Source of the DNA: Clostridiaceae bacterium JG1575
Lineage (GTDB): Bacteria > Bacillota > Clostridia > Clostridiales > Clostridiaceae
Direction: 5' to 3'
Length of the DNA stretch: 64,000 nt
NCBI GenBank assembly: GCA_002838815.1
Contig: LQGW01000053.1
Coordinates: 33,515 to 97,514 of the forward strand
Shown here: one piece after another, positions 1 to 8,374 of the stretch
How positions within the stretch are numbered: position 1 is the first letter of the stretch
How the letters are laid out: each line of letters starts with the position of its first letter
Translations under genes and position numbers: made by a program
The notes under the pieces: generated by a model
Told to the model about the DNA's origin: nothing
Database searches by the model: none
The model's input: only the letters and a program-made list of their open reading frames with translations

Positions 1-645
1 TCCAACATGCTGGGCGGTATGGATTTGATCCGGAGAAAGGAAGGCGAGAGCGCCTACGCCATGACCTGTGCGCTGCTTACCAATTCTGAAGGAGAAAAAA
101 TGGGCAAGACCGTGTCGGGGGCGCTTTGGCTGGATTCTGAAAAGACCCCGGTGCATGAGTTCTACCAATACTGGCGTAATGTGGATGACAAGGACGTCAT
201 CAAATGCCTGAAGCTGATGACCTTCTATCCCATAGAAGAAATCGAGCGCATGGAGCAGACGCTTTCAGGGCAAGACCTCAATGAAGCAAAGAAGATTTTG
301 GCGTATGAAGTCACAAAGCTCATTCATGGAGAACAAGCGGCAACCGAGGTTCAAGAGGCCGCCCGGGCGCTCTTTGAAGGAGGCGGGGATCTTTCGGCCG
401 TGCCGACGATCGCGCTGAGCGCCGCGGATTTGGACGGCCCCTTAGTGGATCTTTTGATCAAAGGGGGCGTCTTCCCCAGTAAGTCCGAAGGGCGGCGCAC
501 CGTCACCCAAGGGGGCTTGACCCTCAATGATGAGCGCGTAATGGACCCTCAGCGGTTGATTGCCAGAGGGGATTTTCACGAAGGAAGTGCCATGGTGAGA
601 AAGGGCAAAAAGAAGTTCTACCGCCTCGTGCTGGATAAGGAGTAG
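1..645 (+). CDS. tyrS: Tyrosyl-tRNA synthetase, C-terminal part (cut by window start)
   Basis: Class I synthetase that charges tRNA-Tyr in the cytoplasm. The reading frame is open from base 1, so the N-terminal half, with the HIGH motif, lies outside the window. Visible are the GGMDLIRRK stretch of the tyrosine-binding half, the KMGKT form of the KMSKS loop, the SGALWLD segment and a C-terminal S4-like RNA-binding domain (LLIKGGVFPSKSEGRRTV onward, about the last 65 residues). The stop is followed after 3 bases by the next start, so the two genes are probably co-transcribed. The family is clear; only the missing 5' end limits the call. Confidence 0.95.
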   Translation, partial: SNMLGGMDLIRRKEGESAYAMTCALLTNSEGEKMGKTVSGALWLDSEKTPVHEFYQYWRNVDDKDVIKCLKLMTFYPIEEIERMEQTLSGQDLNEAKKILAYEVTKLIHGEQAATEVQEAARALFEGGGDLSAVPTIALSAADLDGPLVDLLIKGGVFPSKSEGRRTVTQGGLTLNDERVMDPQRLIARGDFHEGSAMVRKGKKKFYRLVLDKE

Positions 646-648
646 CCA

Positions 649-1347
649 GTGGCCCTATATGCATTGAGTGATCTGCACTTGTCCTTTACCGACGACAAGC
701 CCATGGGGATTTTTGGGCCCATTTGGGAGAATCACGATCAAAAGATCCACGAGCATTGGATGGCTAAAATCAAGGATACGGACACGGTGCTTTTGGGCGG
801 AGATCTCTCCTGGTCCATGACCCAGGAAGAAGCCTATCGCGAACTGGACTACATCGCGAGTCTGCCGGGACGAAAGATTGCCATCAAAGGCAATCACGAT
901 TATTGGTGGACCTCCATTACCACCTTGAATCGTCGCTACGACAACTTTGATTTCATCCAGAATAATTTCTTTCTTTGGGAGCGCACGGCCATCTGCGGCA
1001 CGAGGGGCTGGGTGAGTGAGGGCTCCGACAAATTCACCAAAGAGGATGAAAAAATATACCGGCGGGAAGGACTTCGGCTGGAAAATAGCCTGAAGGCTGC
1101 CCGCGGGGCAGGGTATCAGGACATCATCGCCATGATCCATTACCCGCCCACGAATGAGCGGGGAGAAGATTCGGTTTTTACGACACTCTTGGAAGCCTAT
1201 GGGGTTCGAAAAGTGATCTACGGACACCTGCACGGCAACGCATTAAAGAACGTATTTCAGGGGATGCGCAATGGGGTGGAATACCTTATGACCTCGGGTG
1301 ATTTTCTGCACTTTGATCCCCTATTGATTGAGGAGAGCTCCTTATGA
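649..1347 (+). CDS. Calcineurin-like metallophosphoesterase
   Basis: Predicted 232-residue cytoplasmic metal-dependent phosphoesterase. The family motifs are in order: DLH near residue 8, GD in LLGGDLSW, GNHDYWW around residue 80, HYPP around residue 163 and GHLHG near residue 192; these supply the ligands for the two metals. It starts at a GTG whose ribosome site (AAGGAG) lies inside the tyrS stop region. It resembles the conserved YkuE/serine-threonine-phosphatase-like group of Firmicutes, whose substrate is not established, so no specific reaction is assigned. Its stop overlaps the next start (ATGA), indicating translational coupling. Confidence 0.85.
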   Translation: MALYALSDLHLSFTDDKPMGIFGPIWENHDQKIHEHWMAKIKDTDTVLLGGDLSWSMTQEEAYRELDYIASLPGRKIAIKGNHDYWWTSITTLNRRYDNFDFIQNNFFLWERTAICGTRGWVSEGSDKFTKEDEKIYRREGLRLENSLKAARGAGYQDIIAMIHYPPTNERGEDSVFTTLLEAYGVRKVIYGHLHGNALKNVFQGMRNGVEYLMTSGDFLHFDPLLIEESSL

Positions 1348-1724
1348 TTGAAGCAGTTCAGTTGGTGTTATTTTCCAAAGAAGCAACAAAAGCCAGGGAT
1401 TACCTGAAAAAAGTATTGGGGCTAAAGTTCGTGCATCCGCCCAAAGCGGCGTCGGACGAGGCGTGGACGAATTTTGATCTTGGTCCCAGCGAATGGGCCG
1501 TGCACGATGAAGTGACGGTGTATGGGGACGGAAAGACTTTTACGGCGCCTCATCCTTTTGCAATGTCTTTGCAGGTGGCGGACTTCTCCGCCGCCTATGA
1601 GCAAATCCTCGCGCGCGGGGGGCGCTTTGAAGAAGAACCTAAGGATCTGGGGTTTGGCTATGGCGCCATGCTTTGCATCCCCGGTGCGCCGTCCCTTTTG
1701 ATGTTTGAACCCAAAAAGAAGTAA
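1344..1724 (+). CDS. VOC-superfamily (glyoxalase/bleomycin-resistance fold) protein
   Basis: A 126-residue protein with the single-domain VOC pattern: an N-terminal 'VQLVLFSKEATKARDYLKKVLG' type beta-alpha segment in which the early strand is followed by the helix, and a closing strand ending LLMFEPK. VOC proteins include metal-dependent glyoxalases and resistance proteins, and this sequence does not say which. It overlaps the phosphoesterase gene by four bases and is the last gene before a hairpin terminator. Family call is fair, function unknown. Confidence 0.65.
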   Translation: MIEAVQLVLFSKEATKARDYLKKVLGLKFVHPPKAASDEAWTNFDLGPSEWAVHDEVTVYGDGKTFTAPHPFAMSLQVADFSAAYEQILARGGRFEEEPKDLGFGYGAMLCIPGAPSLLMFEPKKK

Positions 1725-1731
1725 AGCCGGC

Positions 1732-1756
1732 GCCCCCAATGGGGGCTCCTTTCTTT
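1732..1756 (+). terminator. Rho-independent terminator after the VOC gene
   Basis: A GC-rich stem (GCCCCC-AAT-GGGGGC type) starts 8 bases after the stop and is followed by a T-rich stretch (TCCTTTCTTT). Confidence 0.6.
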
Positions 1757-1859
1757 GCTGCGGGTTCTTGTCGGGAGCTCTTTGGGGGCGGGAAAACCAA
1801 AAGATTCGTTTACTTTCGGACCAATATATCGTAATATCCAGATAAAAGGAGAAACGCTC

Positions 1860-2144
1860 GTGGACAATCAGTACGAGAAATATGAACAAACGGCACAGCT
1901 ATTAAAACACATCGCTCACCCGGTGCGCATCTGCATCATCCTGGGGCTCCATCGATGCGGCGGATGCAACGTCACCAAAATGCAGTGCGGATTGGAATTG
2001 CCCCAATCCACTGTTTCGACACATCTAGCCGTGCTTCGGGAACTCGGAGTGGTGGAGGCTACTCGACAAGGAACGGAGCTTACCTATCGCTTGGCGGACC
2101 TGCGGCTGGTGGAGGTGCTGCGCCTATTGGGCGAAACCATCTAA
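1860..2144 (+). CDS. ArsR-family winged-helix repressor with a Cys-rich sensor helix
   Basis: A 94-residue DNA-binding repressor. GTG at 1860 is preferred over an upstream TTG because it follows AAAAGGAG at good spacing. The ArsR fold is clear: AHPVRICIILGL, then the recognition helix QSTVSTHLAVLRELGVV and the wing TRQGTELTYRL. The helix before the recognition helix reads CGGCNVTKMQC, with a further Cys just upstream, so it could sense thiols, persulfide or a soft metal. Thirteen bases downstream lies a CoA-disulfide reductase-rhodanese gene, which points to a thiol or sulfur-stress signal (inference). A short AT-rich dyad (ATATATCGTAATAT) just upstream of the start is a candidate operator. 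Confidence 0.85.
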   Translation: MDNQYEKYEQTAQLLKHIAHPVRICIILGLHRCGGCNVTKMQCGLELPQSTVSTHLAVLRELGVVEATRQGTELTYRLADLRLVEVLRLLGETI

Positions 2145-2157
2145 GAGGAGAATTATT

Positions 2158-3807
2158 ATGGGAAAGAAGATCGTGATTGTGGGCGGCGTAGCCGCTGGAG
2201 CAACGGCAGCCGCAAGACTTCGTCGTTTGGATGAGGAAGCATCGATTGTGATTTTGGAAAAGGGACCCTACGTCAGTTTTGCCAACTGCGGTCTACCATA
2301 CTACATAGGGGGCATCATCCAAGAGCGAGATGCGCTTTTGGTGACCACGGCCGAAAAGCTATGGACGCGCTTTCGCATTGAGGTTGCGGAAGAGTCTGAA
2401 GTGGTGCGGGTGGATCCCGAACATCAATTGGTCGAGGTGCGCCGGGGCCAGGAACTCGTGACCTATGCCTATGATGAATTGATCTTGGCGCCCGGGGCCA
2501 AGCCCATGACGCCCCCCATCCCGGGCATTGAGTTGCCGAAGGTCCGGGTGCTGCGCAGCGTTCCCGACACCGATGCCATCAAAGCCATGGTGGATGATGG
2601 CATTCAAAGCGCCACAGTCATTGGCGGGGGCTTTATTGGTTTGGAGGTCTGCGAAAATCTCATGCACCGCGGCGTCACGGTCACTTTGGTGGAGGCGGCA
2701 CCCCACATTCTGGCGCCCTTGGATACTGAGATGGCCCTCATCTGCGAAAATGAACTGCGCGCCCATGGGGTCCGATTGATTTTAAACGACGGCGTCACGT
2801 CCTTTGAGGAAGAGGGCCCCCACATCACGACCACGACGAAAAGCGGGGAAAAAATAACAGCGGACCTCGTCGTGGCGGCCATTGGGGTCGCTCCGGACAC
2901 GGCATTTTTGATGGATTCTGGGATAGCGCTCAACGAAAAAGGCTACATCCTTGTGGATCCATATATGGCGACAAATCAACCCCATATCTGGGCGGCCGGG
3001 GATGCGGTATCCACCTTCGATGCGGTGGGTGGGGGGCGCGCGCAAATTGCGTTAGCCGGTCCGGCCAATCGGCAGGGGCGTCTGTTGGCGGACAACATTT
3101 ATGGAGCTCAAAAGGCTTATTGTGGTGCCTTGGGCACCTCCATCCTCAAGCTCTTTGATTTGACGGCGGCCTCTGCCGGCCACAATGCAAGAAGACTGCA
3201 AAAAGATGGCATCGCCTATCGGGAAGCCTTTGTGCATCCCCACAACCATGCCGGCTATTACCCGGGAGCGCAGCAGATGTGCGCCAAAATTCTTTTCGCC
3301 CCAGACGGAACGCTTTTGGGGGCCCAGGTCGTGGGTCAAAAAGGGACGGACAAGCTCATCGATGTGCTGGCCACTGCCCTGCATTTCGGCGGTACCGTCG
3401 AGGATCTAGAGGAACTGGATTTAGCCTACGCGCCCCCTTATCTTTCGGCCAAATCGCCGGCCAACCTTTTGGGCTACGTCGCGGCCAATCAGCAGGAGGA
3501 ATTGGTTCAGACCATGACGATTGAAGAATGGCAGCATTGTGAGACGCCCCAAAACGATCTTCTTTTGGACGTGCGCAATCCCGAGGAAGTTGCCCAGGGG
3601 GCATTGCCGGGCGCGTTGAATATTCCATTGGATTCTTTGAGGGATCGGCTGGGCGAGCTGCCCAAGGATCGGCGCATCGTGGCGTATTGTCAAGTGGGGC
3701 TGCGCGGGTACCTGGCGTGCCGCATCCTAACTCAATACGGCTTTGACTGCGTCAATCTTCAAGGCGGGTACCGCCTCTTCCACCTGGGGGATCCCCAGCA
3801 AAGCTAA
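2158..3807 (+). CDS. CoA-disulfide reductase with C-terminal rhodanese domain
   Basis: A 549-residue FAD/NAD(P)H pyridine-nucleotide-disulfide oxidoreductase fused to rhodanese. The N-terminal FAD site GGVAAGATAAARLRR is followed by SFANCGLPYY with the single redox Cys near residue 43, the hallmark of CoADR/persulfide reductases. A second nucleotide site is VIGGGFIGLEVCE, and the FAD-binding WAAGDA lies near residue 280. The last 90 or so residues form a rhodanese domain (LLLDVRNPEE, active loop YCQVGLRG). CoADR-Rhd enzymes reduce CoA disulfide, CoA persulfide or polysulfide. It probably forms an operon with the ArsR gene upstream. Specific substrate is inferred from the family. Confidence 0.92.
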   Translation: MGKKIVIVGGVAAGATAAARLRRLDEEASIVILEKGPYVSFANCGLPYYIGGIIQERDALLVTTAEKLWTRFRIEVAEESEVVRVDPEHQLVEVRRGQELVTYAYDELILAPGAKPMTPPIPGIELPKVRVLRSVPDTDAIKAMVDDGIQSATVIGGGFIGLEVCENLMHRGVTVTLVEAAPHILAPLDTEMALICENELRAHGVRLILNDGVTSFEEEGPHITTTTKSGEKITADLVVAAIGVAPDTAFLMDSGIALNEKGYILVDPYMATNQPHIWAAGDAVSTFDAVGGGRAQIALAGPANRQGRLLADNIYGAQKAYCGALGTSILKLFDLTAASAGHNARRLQKDGIAYREAFVHPHNHAGYYPGAQQMCAKILFAPDGTLLGAQVVGQKGTDKLIDVLATALHFGGTVEDLEELDLAYAPPYLSAKSPANLLGYVAANQQEELVQTMTIEEWQHCETPQNDLLLDVRNPEEVAQGALPGALNIPLDSLRDRLGELPKDRRIVAYCQVGLRGYLACRILTQYGFDCVNLQGGYRLFHLGDPQQS

Positions 3808-3853
3808 AGAAAAGGAGCAACCCTAGGGATGCGGGCGGGTGGCGAAAATCTGC

Positions 3854-3859
3854 TATAAT
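3854..3859 (+). promoter_or_regulatory. Extended -10 promoter element for the alarmone synthetase gene
   Basis: TGC-TATAAT is a perfect extended -10 hexamer 49 bases before the ATG at 3908. No good -35 is visible, as is usual for extended -10 promoters. Confidence 0.6.
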
Positions 3860-3907
3860 GGATTGCGTGGGACAATCGCTGCGTGCTTTAAAAAAGGGGA
3901 TGATACG

Positions 3908-4705
3908 ATGGCGAATAATGACTGGGGTACGTTTTACGTCCCCTATGAGCAAGCCATTGAAGAGCTGAAGATCAAGCTTCGAGGCATCCGAAAAGAATAT
4001 CGCAAACGCAAGGAATATTCGCCCATTGAGTTCATCACTGGGCGGGTGAAGGAACTCTCCAGCATGCTGGAGAAGGCCAATAAGTTCAACATTCCCCACA
4101 ATCGACTGCGCTTTGAATTGGAGGATATTGCGGGCATTCGCATCATGGTTCAGTTCGTCGACGACATTTGGACCGTGGTGGACCTTATGAGAAAGCGCAA
4201 GGACATGACGGTGATGTATGAGAAAGACTACGTGACCAACGTCAAGCCCAGCGGCTATCGCTCCTACCATATGGTGGTGCAATACCCGGTCTACATGGCC
4301 GAAGAAGTGGTGGACATTTTGGTGGAAATTCAGATTCGCACCCTCGCCATGAATTTTTGGGCCACTGCCGAGCACTCCCTCAACTATAAATATAAACAGC
4401 AAATTCCTCCGGCGATTCGCCAAAAGCTTAAAGAATCGGCCGAATCCGCGCATCAGCTGGATGAAGTCATGATGGACATTAAAGATGAAATCAAAGACGC
4501 TCAGTTGCTCTTTGAAGTGAAATCCGATCTTGTGAGCAACATCATGGGCCAAATTCTCCTGCTCTCCTCCATGGATCGAGGGCGGGAAGCTTCGAATTAT
4601 CAGCAGCAGCTCAACCGCCTGGCCGAAAATGCGAACGTCCAGCAGCTCCAAGCACTTTTGGAAGAAGTGAGACGGGACGTCCGCCGCTTTCGAAACCTCA
4701 CATAA
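3908..4705 (+). CDS. Small alarmone synthetase, RelA/SpoT synthetase domain (YjbM/RelQ type)
   Basis: A 265-residue single-domain (p)ppGpp synthetase, expected to transfer pyrophosphate from ATP to GTP or GDP in stress. The synthetase signature is present: LEDIAGIRIMVQFVDDIW, the SGYRSYHMVVQYP nucleotide-binding loop and the EIQIRTLAMNFWATAEHSLNYK segment. There is no HD hydrolase or TGS/ACT domain, which separates it from long RelA/SpoT. ATG at 3908 is chosen because it follows AAAAAAGGGGATG; an upstream in-frame GTG lies across the promoter. It stands alone between its promoter and a terminator. Substrate preference cannot be told from sequence. Confidence 0.9.
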   Translation: MANNDWGTFYVPYEQAIEELKIKLRGIRKEYRKRKEYSPIEFITGRVKELSSMLEKANKFNIPHNRLRFELEDIAGIRIMVQFVDDIWTVVDLMRKRKDMTVMYEKDYVTNVKPSGYRSYHMVVQYPVYMAEEVVDILVEIQIRTLAMNFWATAEHSLNYKYKQQIPPAIRQKLKESAESAHQLDEVMMDIKDEIKDAQLLFEVKSDLVSNIMGQILLLSSMDRGREASNYQQQLNRLAENANVQQLQALLEEVRRDVRRFRNLT

Positions 4706-4718
4706 ATCGATCCCGAAG

Positions 4719-4747
4719 AGGCACCCCGATGATCGAGGTGCCTTTGT
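4719..4747 (+). terminator. Rho-independent terminator after the alarmone synthetase
   Basis: The stem AGGCACC/GGTGCCT is followed by TTTGTTGGGATTTT. It separates the alarmone synthetase from the repeat-MoxR-VWA cassette. Confidence 0.6.
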
Positions 4748-4774
4748 TGGGATTTTATTGGAAAGGACCCCTCT

Positions 4775-5416
4775 ATGTTGGATGAAAAACAAAAAGAAGC
4801 CATCCGGAAAACTCCGTCCGCCCTGGCCGGCTCTGAGCCCTCGGAAGAGGAGATGCTTTATGCCGTTCAGTGCGCATGGAATAATTTAAAATACCTGAAC
4901 AATCCGCCCCCTTCGGTGCGAACCCTCGCGTTGAAAGAAAAAGGCTGGGCGATCCAATACCTCAAAGAGCCGACCCAAGAGGAAGCCCTCTTGGCCGTGG
5001 GGCGTGATGCCGACGCCATCCAATTCCTTTCAAACCCATCGCCCGAGGTGCAGGTGGCGGCGGTGCGGACCTCCTGGCGCGCGCTTCGCTACATCAGCGA
5101 TCCCTCGCCCGAAGCAAGACGCTTGGCCGTAGCGCAAAGCGAGCAAGCCATCGGCTATTTAAAGGACGTCAGTGAAGAGGATCTTCGGGTCTACTTAAAA
5201 GAAAACATCAACGTTCTAAAATACCTCCACGATTCCGTGGAGCCGGACTTTTTGAGCGAAGTGCTTCAAGAGGTCTTCTCCGGCGATCCTTCAGCGCAGT
5301 ACATCGGGCAGTTTATGGATCTGGAAGTTTTGAGCATGGATCGCATCGCTTTCGTAGACCGCTACGGCAGCAAAAACGCGAAGATGCGTCTGGCTGATTA
5401 CGTCTTGGGGAGGTAG
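4775..5416 (+). CDS. Hypothetical alpha-helical repeat protein, six 22-residue repeats
   Basis: A 213-residue soluble protein without a confident family match. From about residue 24 to 155 it carries six consecutive 22-residue units with the pattern E-x-x-x-x-A-V, then A-I/L-x-Y-L/I, then x-x-P-S-P (for example EVQVAAVRTSWRALRYISDP). They resemble LRV, HEAT-like or DUF4116-type helical repeats, which usually form a curved protein-binding surface. The last 60 residues are non-repeat. It lies 4 bases before a MoxR-type ATPase gene, so it is probably an adaptor or substrate-recognition subunit for that ATPase (inference). The start has a modest GGAAAGG ribosome site. Confidence 0.75.
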   Translation: MLDEKQKEAIRKTPSALAGSEPSEEEMLYAVQCAWNNLKYLNNPPPSVRTLALKEKGWAIQYLKEPTQEEALLAVGRDADAIQFLSNPSPEVQVAAVRTSWRALRYISDPSPEARRLAVAQSEQAIGYLKDVSEEDLRVYLKENINVLKYLHDSVEPDFLSEVLQEVFSGDPSAQYIGQFMDLEVLSMDRIAFVDRYGSKNAKMRLADYVLGR

Positions 5417-5420
5417 GCCA

Positions 5421-6494
5421 ATGAATTTTACACAAACCTATGAGGCCGTGGCTCTGACCGTGGCCAGCGGGGCCGTGCCCCTCATCATCGGAGAATCGGG
5501 CATCGGAAAAACCGCCCTCATCCGAAGCTTTTCCCAAGATATGGGTCTTTTTTTGGTGACGGTGGACGCCAATCTTCTCAAGGAAGGGGAGATCGGGGGC
5601 CTGCCCACGGTGACGGCAGGGAAAACCTTCTACGCCACCCATCATAAGCTTGCTCAAATTGAAGAATATTTGGAGGCGCACGAAAACGGCTGCCTGTTAT
5701 TCATCGATGAAATCAACCGATGCGATCATGCGGTGCAGCAGGAGTTGATGAATCTAATCCTCAACCGAGAAATCAACGGGTACCAGCTCTCGCCGCGCGT
5801 GGTGGTGGCTGCGGCTATGAATCCGCCGCCCCGCATGGATTCTTTGGGGGAGACCCGCTATCAAGTGGTGGAAATGGATCCGGCTCAGGAAAATCGGTTT
5901 GTATGGCTGCCCATGGATTCCGATCCCAAAGAGTGGATCGTCTGGGGCATGGGGGAAGGCGCCATTCATCCACAAGTGCTGGAATTTATCGGCATGTTTC
6001 CAGAGAGTCTGCATGAAGTCTCCAAGGAAGAAGGCCGCTACGCGACGCCCCGCAGCTGGGAGCGCATCTCCCGCGCGCTTTGGACTTTGGAAGATAGCGC
6101 CTTCAAAGAAGAGGCGCTCTACCACTTTGTGCGCGGAAACGTCGGTCCGGCGCGGGCCCAGGATTTCTTAGGCTTTCGAGCGGATCAAAAAAACGCCCTG
6201 CCTTCCGCGCAAGAGGTTTTAGGGGAAGAACAAATCAGCCAGTGGACCAAAGACGCCTTGGCTCAAGCCTCTCATTCCAGACGCTGGATCTTTGTCATGA
6301 ACCTCTTTCGGGCGGCGCAAGAAAAGCCAACCCCGCAAACGCTGCAACGCGTGGCTCAGGTGCTGCTGTTGATGCCCAAGGATTTGCGCCTCTCGCTGAT
6401 GCGGGATCTTCGCCGCTCCTTCTATGAGGATTTGTACCCTGCGCTTTTGGCCCAGGAGCTGTTCTTGGAGGCCTTCTATGAGTCCTTTCGATAA
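5421..6494 (+). CDS. MoxR-type AAA+ ATPase of the repeat-MoxR-VWA cassette
   Basis: A 357-residue AAA+ ATPase. Walker A is GESGIGKTALI near residue 23, Walker B LLFIDEINRC near residue 94, and sensor 1 is in VVAAAMNPPP. MoxR-group ATPases remodel or insert cofactors into partner proteins together with VWA-domain proteins. The next gene overlaps it by 17 bases and encodes such a VWA protein, and the repeat-protein gene ends 4 bases upstream, so the three products are probably made together. It is distinct from the second MoxR gene at 28.5 kb, which belongs to the DUF58/transglutaminase type. The target is unknown. Confidence 0.88.
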   Translation: MNFTQTYEAVALTVASGAVPLIIGESGIGKTALIRSFSQDMGLFLVTVDANLLKEGEIGGLPTVTAGKTFYATHHKLAQIEEYLEAHENGCLLFIDEINRCDHAVQQELMNLILNREINGYQLSPRVVVAAAMNPPPRMDSLGETRYQVVEMDPAQENRFVWLPMDSDPKEWIVWGMGEGAIHPQVLEFIGMFPESLHEVSKEEGRYATPRSWERISRALWTLEDSAFKEEALYHFVRGNVGPARAQDFLGFRADQKNALPSAQEVLGEEQISQWTKDALAQASHSRRWIFVMNLFRAAQEKPTPQTLQRVAQVLLLMPKDLRLSLMRDLRRSFYEDLYPALLAQELFLEAFYESFR

Positions 6495-7839
6495 GGAACA
6501 AGGGGGATCTTTGGGAGAGGCGCCCACCCGATTTGAAACCATGCGGCGCGCTCTTTTGGACAAAGTGGTGGCGTATACCCAAAGTGGGGTGCTGGATCCT
6601 TCCTTCCAGGGAGAATTTCAGCATTTTTTTGAAGAAATTCAGTTTAACCTCGTGCGCCACGGACAGGATTTTTATGCCGTCTTTACCCAAGAGATGAAAA
6701 AAGAAGTGGATTTTCATTTGAGTTGGCCCTTGGCTGCCGTGGCTGAAGGGGGACTTTGGCGCCTCCTCATCAACCCCATATCCTTTTTGTTTTGCAGCGA
6801 GCGGGAAGTTGCGGCGCTTTTGCGCCACGAAATATTTCACCTCATGTTGGATCATCCCGCAAGAGCCAAAGCGCTGTCGGGTCGCTTGAGCCCCCTGGCC
6901 ATTTCCTTGGCCATGGATGTGGCCGTCAATCAGCACCTCACCCATTTGCCGGCTTTTTGTCCGCGGTTGGCTTTCGTCAACCGCAGTTTGGATCTGGATT
7001 TAAAGCTCAACGAGCCCTTGGAGAGCTATGCCCAAGAGATCGAAGCGGCCTTGGCGGAAAAGCCCGAGGCCAAAAGCCTTTTTGTCTTTCCCAGGGGCAT
7101 TGAATTGGAAGGGGCTCATGCGCCTTGGCAACAGTACGGCAGCGATGGCGCCGAGCGGCAAAAGGATGCCCTGCATCGCCTGAGGAACCGCGCCGAACAA
7201 AAGGGGCTGCCCCAGGAGATGCAGGAGCTCGTACGCCCTGGTGGGGGGCAAATCCCCTGGCAAAAAGCCCTGCACGAGGCCCTCTACACGCAAAGTGCGG
7301 GCCTGCGCAAGACCGTGGCGCGACGCAACCGGCGTCAGCCCGATCGTCTGGATTTAAAAGGAGAACTGCGGGATCATGCGCCCAAGGTCGTTGTGGCTTT
7401 GGATGTGTCTGCCTCCATCACGAAGGAGCACCTGCAACGGAGCCTGGCCGAAATTTTTCCCCTGGCCCGGGCCCTGGGACGCGAGATGCGCTTGATTCAA
7501 TGCGATGACGTCATCCGCTCGGATCGGAAGGTGAAAAGCCTCCAGAAGCTTCCCCCCTTGGAAGAGCGCCGCGGCGCCACGGCCTTTTCTCCGGTCTTTG
7601 AACGCCTGGCCCTTGAAGGAGAGGATCATTGTCTTTTAATCTACTTCACCGATGGAGCGGGCGAACAGGACCTAACGGTGGTTCCGCGCCACCATACCCT
7701 TTGGGTGATCACTGGAGAGTCCTTAAGCTTGCGGCGCCCTTATGGGCGCGTCATCGTCCTTGGAACAGGAGCCAAAGGGGACAATCATACTTATGGCCTT
7801 CAAGCGATGCGGGAACTGCTGCACGAGTGGGCCCGCTGA
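6478..7839 (+). CDS. VWA-like protein with N-terminal putative metallopeptidase domain (DUF2201 type)
   Basis: A 453-residue protein in two parts. The N-terminal half has LLRHEIFHLMLDHPAR near residue 120, an HExxH zinc-peptidase motif with a third His downstream. The C-terminal half is VWA-like, with the MIDAS motif DVSASI (DxSxS) near residue 305 and TDGAG near residue 390. The ATG at 6478, behind TTGGAGG inside the MoxR gene, overlaps the ATPase by 17 bases. DUF2201 proteins commonly pair with MoxR ATPases; whether they are active peptidases is not established. A very strong terminator closes the operon. Confidence 0.87.
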   Translation: MSPFDKEQGGSLGEAPTRFETMRRALLDKVVAYTQSGVLDPSFQGEFQHFFEEIQFNLVRHGQDFYAVFTQEMKKEVDFHLSWPLAAVAEGGLWRLLINPISFLFCSEREVAALLRHEIFHLMLDHPARAKALSGRLSPLAISLAMDVAVNQHLTHLPAFCPRLAFVNRSLDLDLKLNEPLESYAQEIEAALAEKPEAKSLFVFPRGIELEGAHAPWQQYGSDGAERQKDALHRLRNRAEQKGLPQEMQELVRPGGGQIPWQKALHEALYTQSAGLRKTVARRNRRQPDRLDLKGELRDHAPKVVVALDVSASITKEHLQRSLAEIFPLARALGREMRLIQCDDVIRSDRKVKSLQKLPPLEERRGATAFSPVFERLALEGEDHCLLIYFTDGAGEQDLTVVPRHHTLWVITGESLSLRRPYGRVIVLGTGAKGDNHTYGLQAMRELLHEWAR

Positions 7840-7842
7840 AAA

Positions 7843-7890
7843 ACCCCCAGAAAACCCATATCGTTCCTGGGTTTTCTGGGGGTTTGTGGT
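7843..7890 (+). terminator. Strong terminator closing the repeat-MoxR-VWA operon
   Basis: A 15-bp near-perfect stem (CCCCCAGAAAACCCA / TGGGTTTTCTGGGGG) lies directly after the stop. It is symmetric enough to act on both strands, and the convergent HesB-like gene ends just beyond it. Confidence 0.85.
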
Positions 7891-7915
7891 ATTGATTCAA
7901 AGAATGGGGCAAAGA

Positions 7916-8254
7916 TTAGACGGCGCATCCTCCGGCGCAGCTGGCGCAGCCGCTGGCGGATTCATCGAGCTTCATGGGACGAAGGGACATGCCACCGCCA
8001 CCATTCTCCTCGTCGCTGAGGATGATAAAGCCCTCGTACTCGTCGATGAGCTCTTTTTCCACTACAAAGGTCAAATCCTGCACTTTTTCCGTGAGGTCGG
8101 ATTCGGAAGGCTCGTCCACCATCAGGCCAAAGCGAGGGCCAGAGCACCCAAAGCCAGCCAGTGCAATGCGCACGGTGGTATCCTTGATGTCGTTGGCGAT
8201 CAAAAGGTCTCTGAACTCTTGATACGCGCTGTCGCTGATATTGATCATAGCCAT
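7916..8254 (-). CDS. HesB/IscA-like iron-sulfur cluster-binding protein
   Basis: A 112-residue protein of the HesB/IscA-like fold seen in anaerobic Firmicutes. The N-terminal helix SDSAYQEFRDLL is followed by TVRIALAGFGCSGPRFGLMVDEP, and the C-terminus is Cys-rich (ASGCASCAGGCA), giving potential Fe-S ligands. The order differs from canonical A-type carriers, which end in a CGCG motif, so a storage or sensor role is also possible. The ATG has a good site (TAAGGAG). The gene points away from the candidate Fur-regulated sRNAs and is the next gene downstream of them on the same strand. Family confidence is good, biochemical role is inferred. Confidence 0.8.
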   Translation of the reverse strand: MAMINISDSAYQEFRDLLIANDIKDTTVRIALAGFGCSGPRFGLMVDEPSESDLTEKVQDLTFVVEKELIDEYEGFIILSDEENGGGGMSLRPMKLDESASGCASCAGGCAV

Positions 8255-8309
8255 TGAAATGTTCTCCTTAATTCATACTGGTTTTGTCAGGTATCGTATT
8301 CCATACCGT

Positions 8310-8338
8310 ATTATATCCCCTTTTTTCCCCTTATACAA
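8310..8338 (-). promoter_or_regulatory. Sigma-A promoter of the HesB-like gene, with nearby dyad
   Basis: On the minus strand TTGTAT (8338-8333), a 17-base spacer and a perfect TATAAT (8315-8310). Just downstream is a dyad GGTAT-N8-ATACC (about 8290-8307), placed where a repressor could act. Confidence 0.65.
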
Positions 8339-8374
8339 GGGAAGAACTCCAGGGGCGGGGGAGGGACCCCAAAG

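Noticed and set aside
3752..4792. 346-codon open frame on the minus strand
   Set aside because: It lies antisense to the alarmone synthetase, whose motifs are clear. Its His/Phe-rich translation looks like a codon shadow and has no ribosome site.
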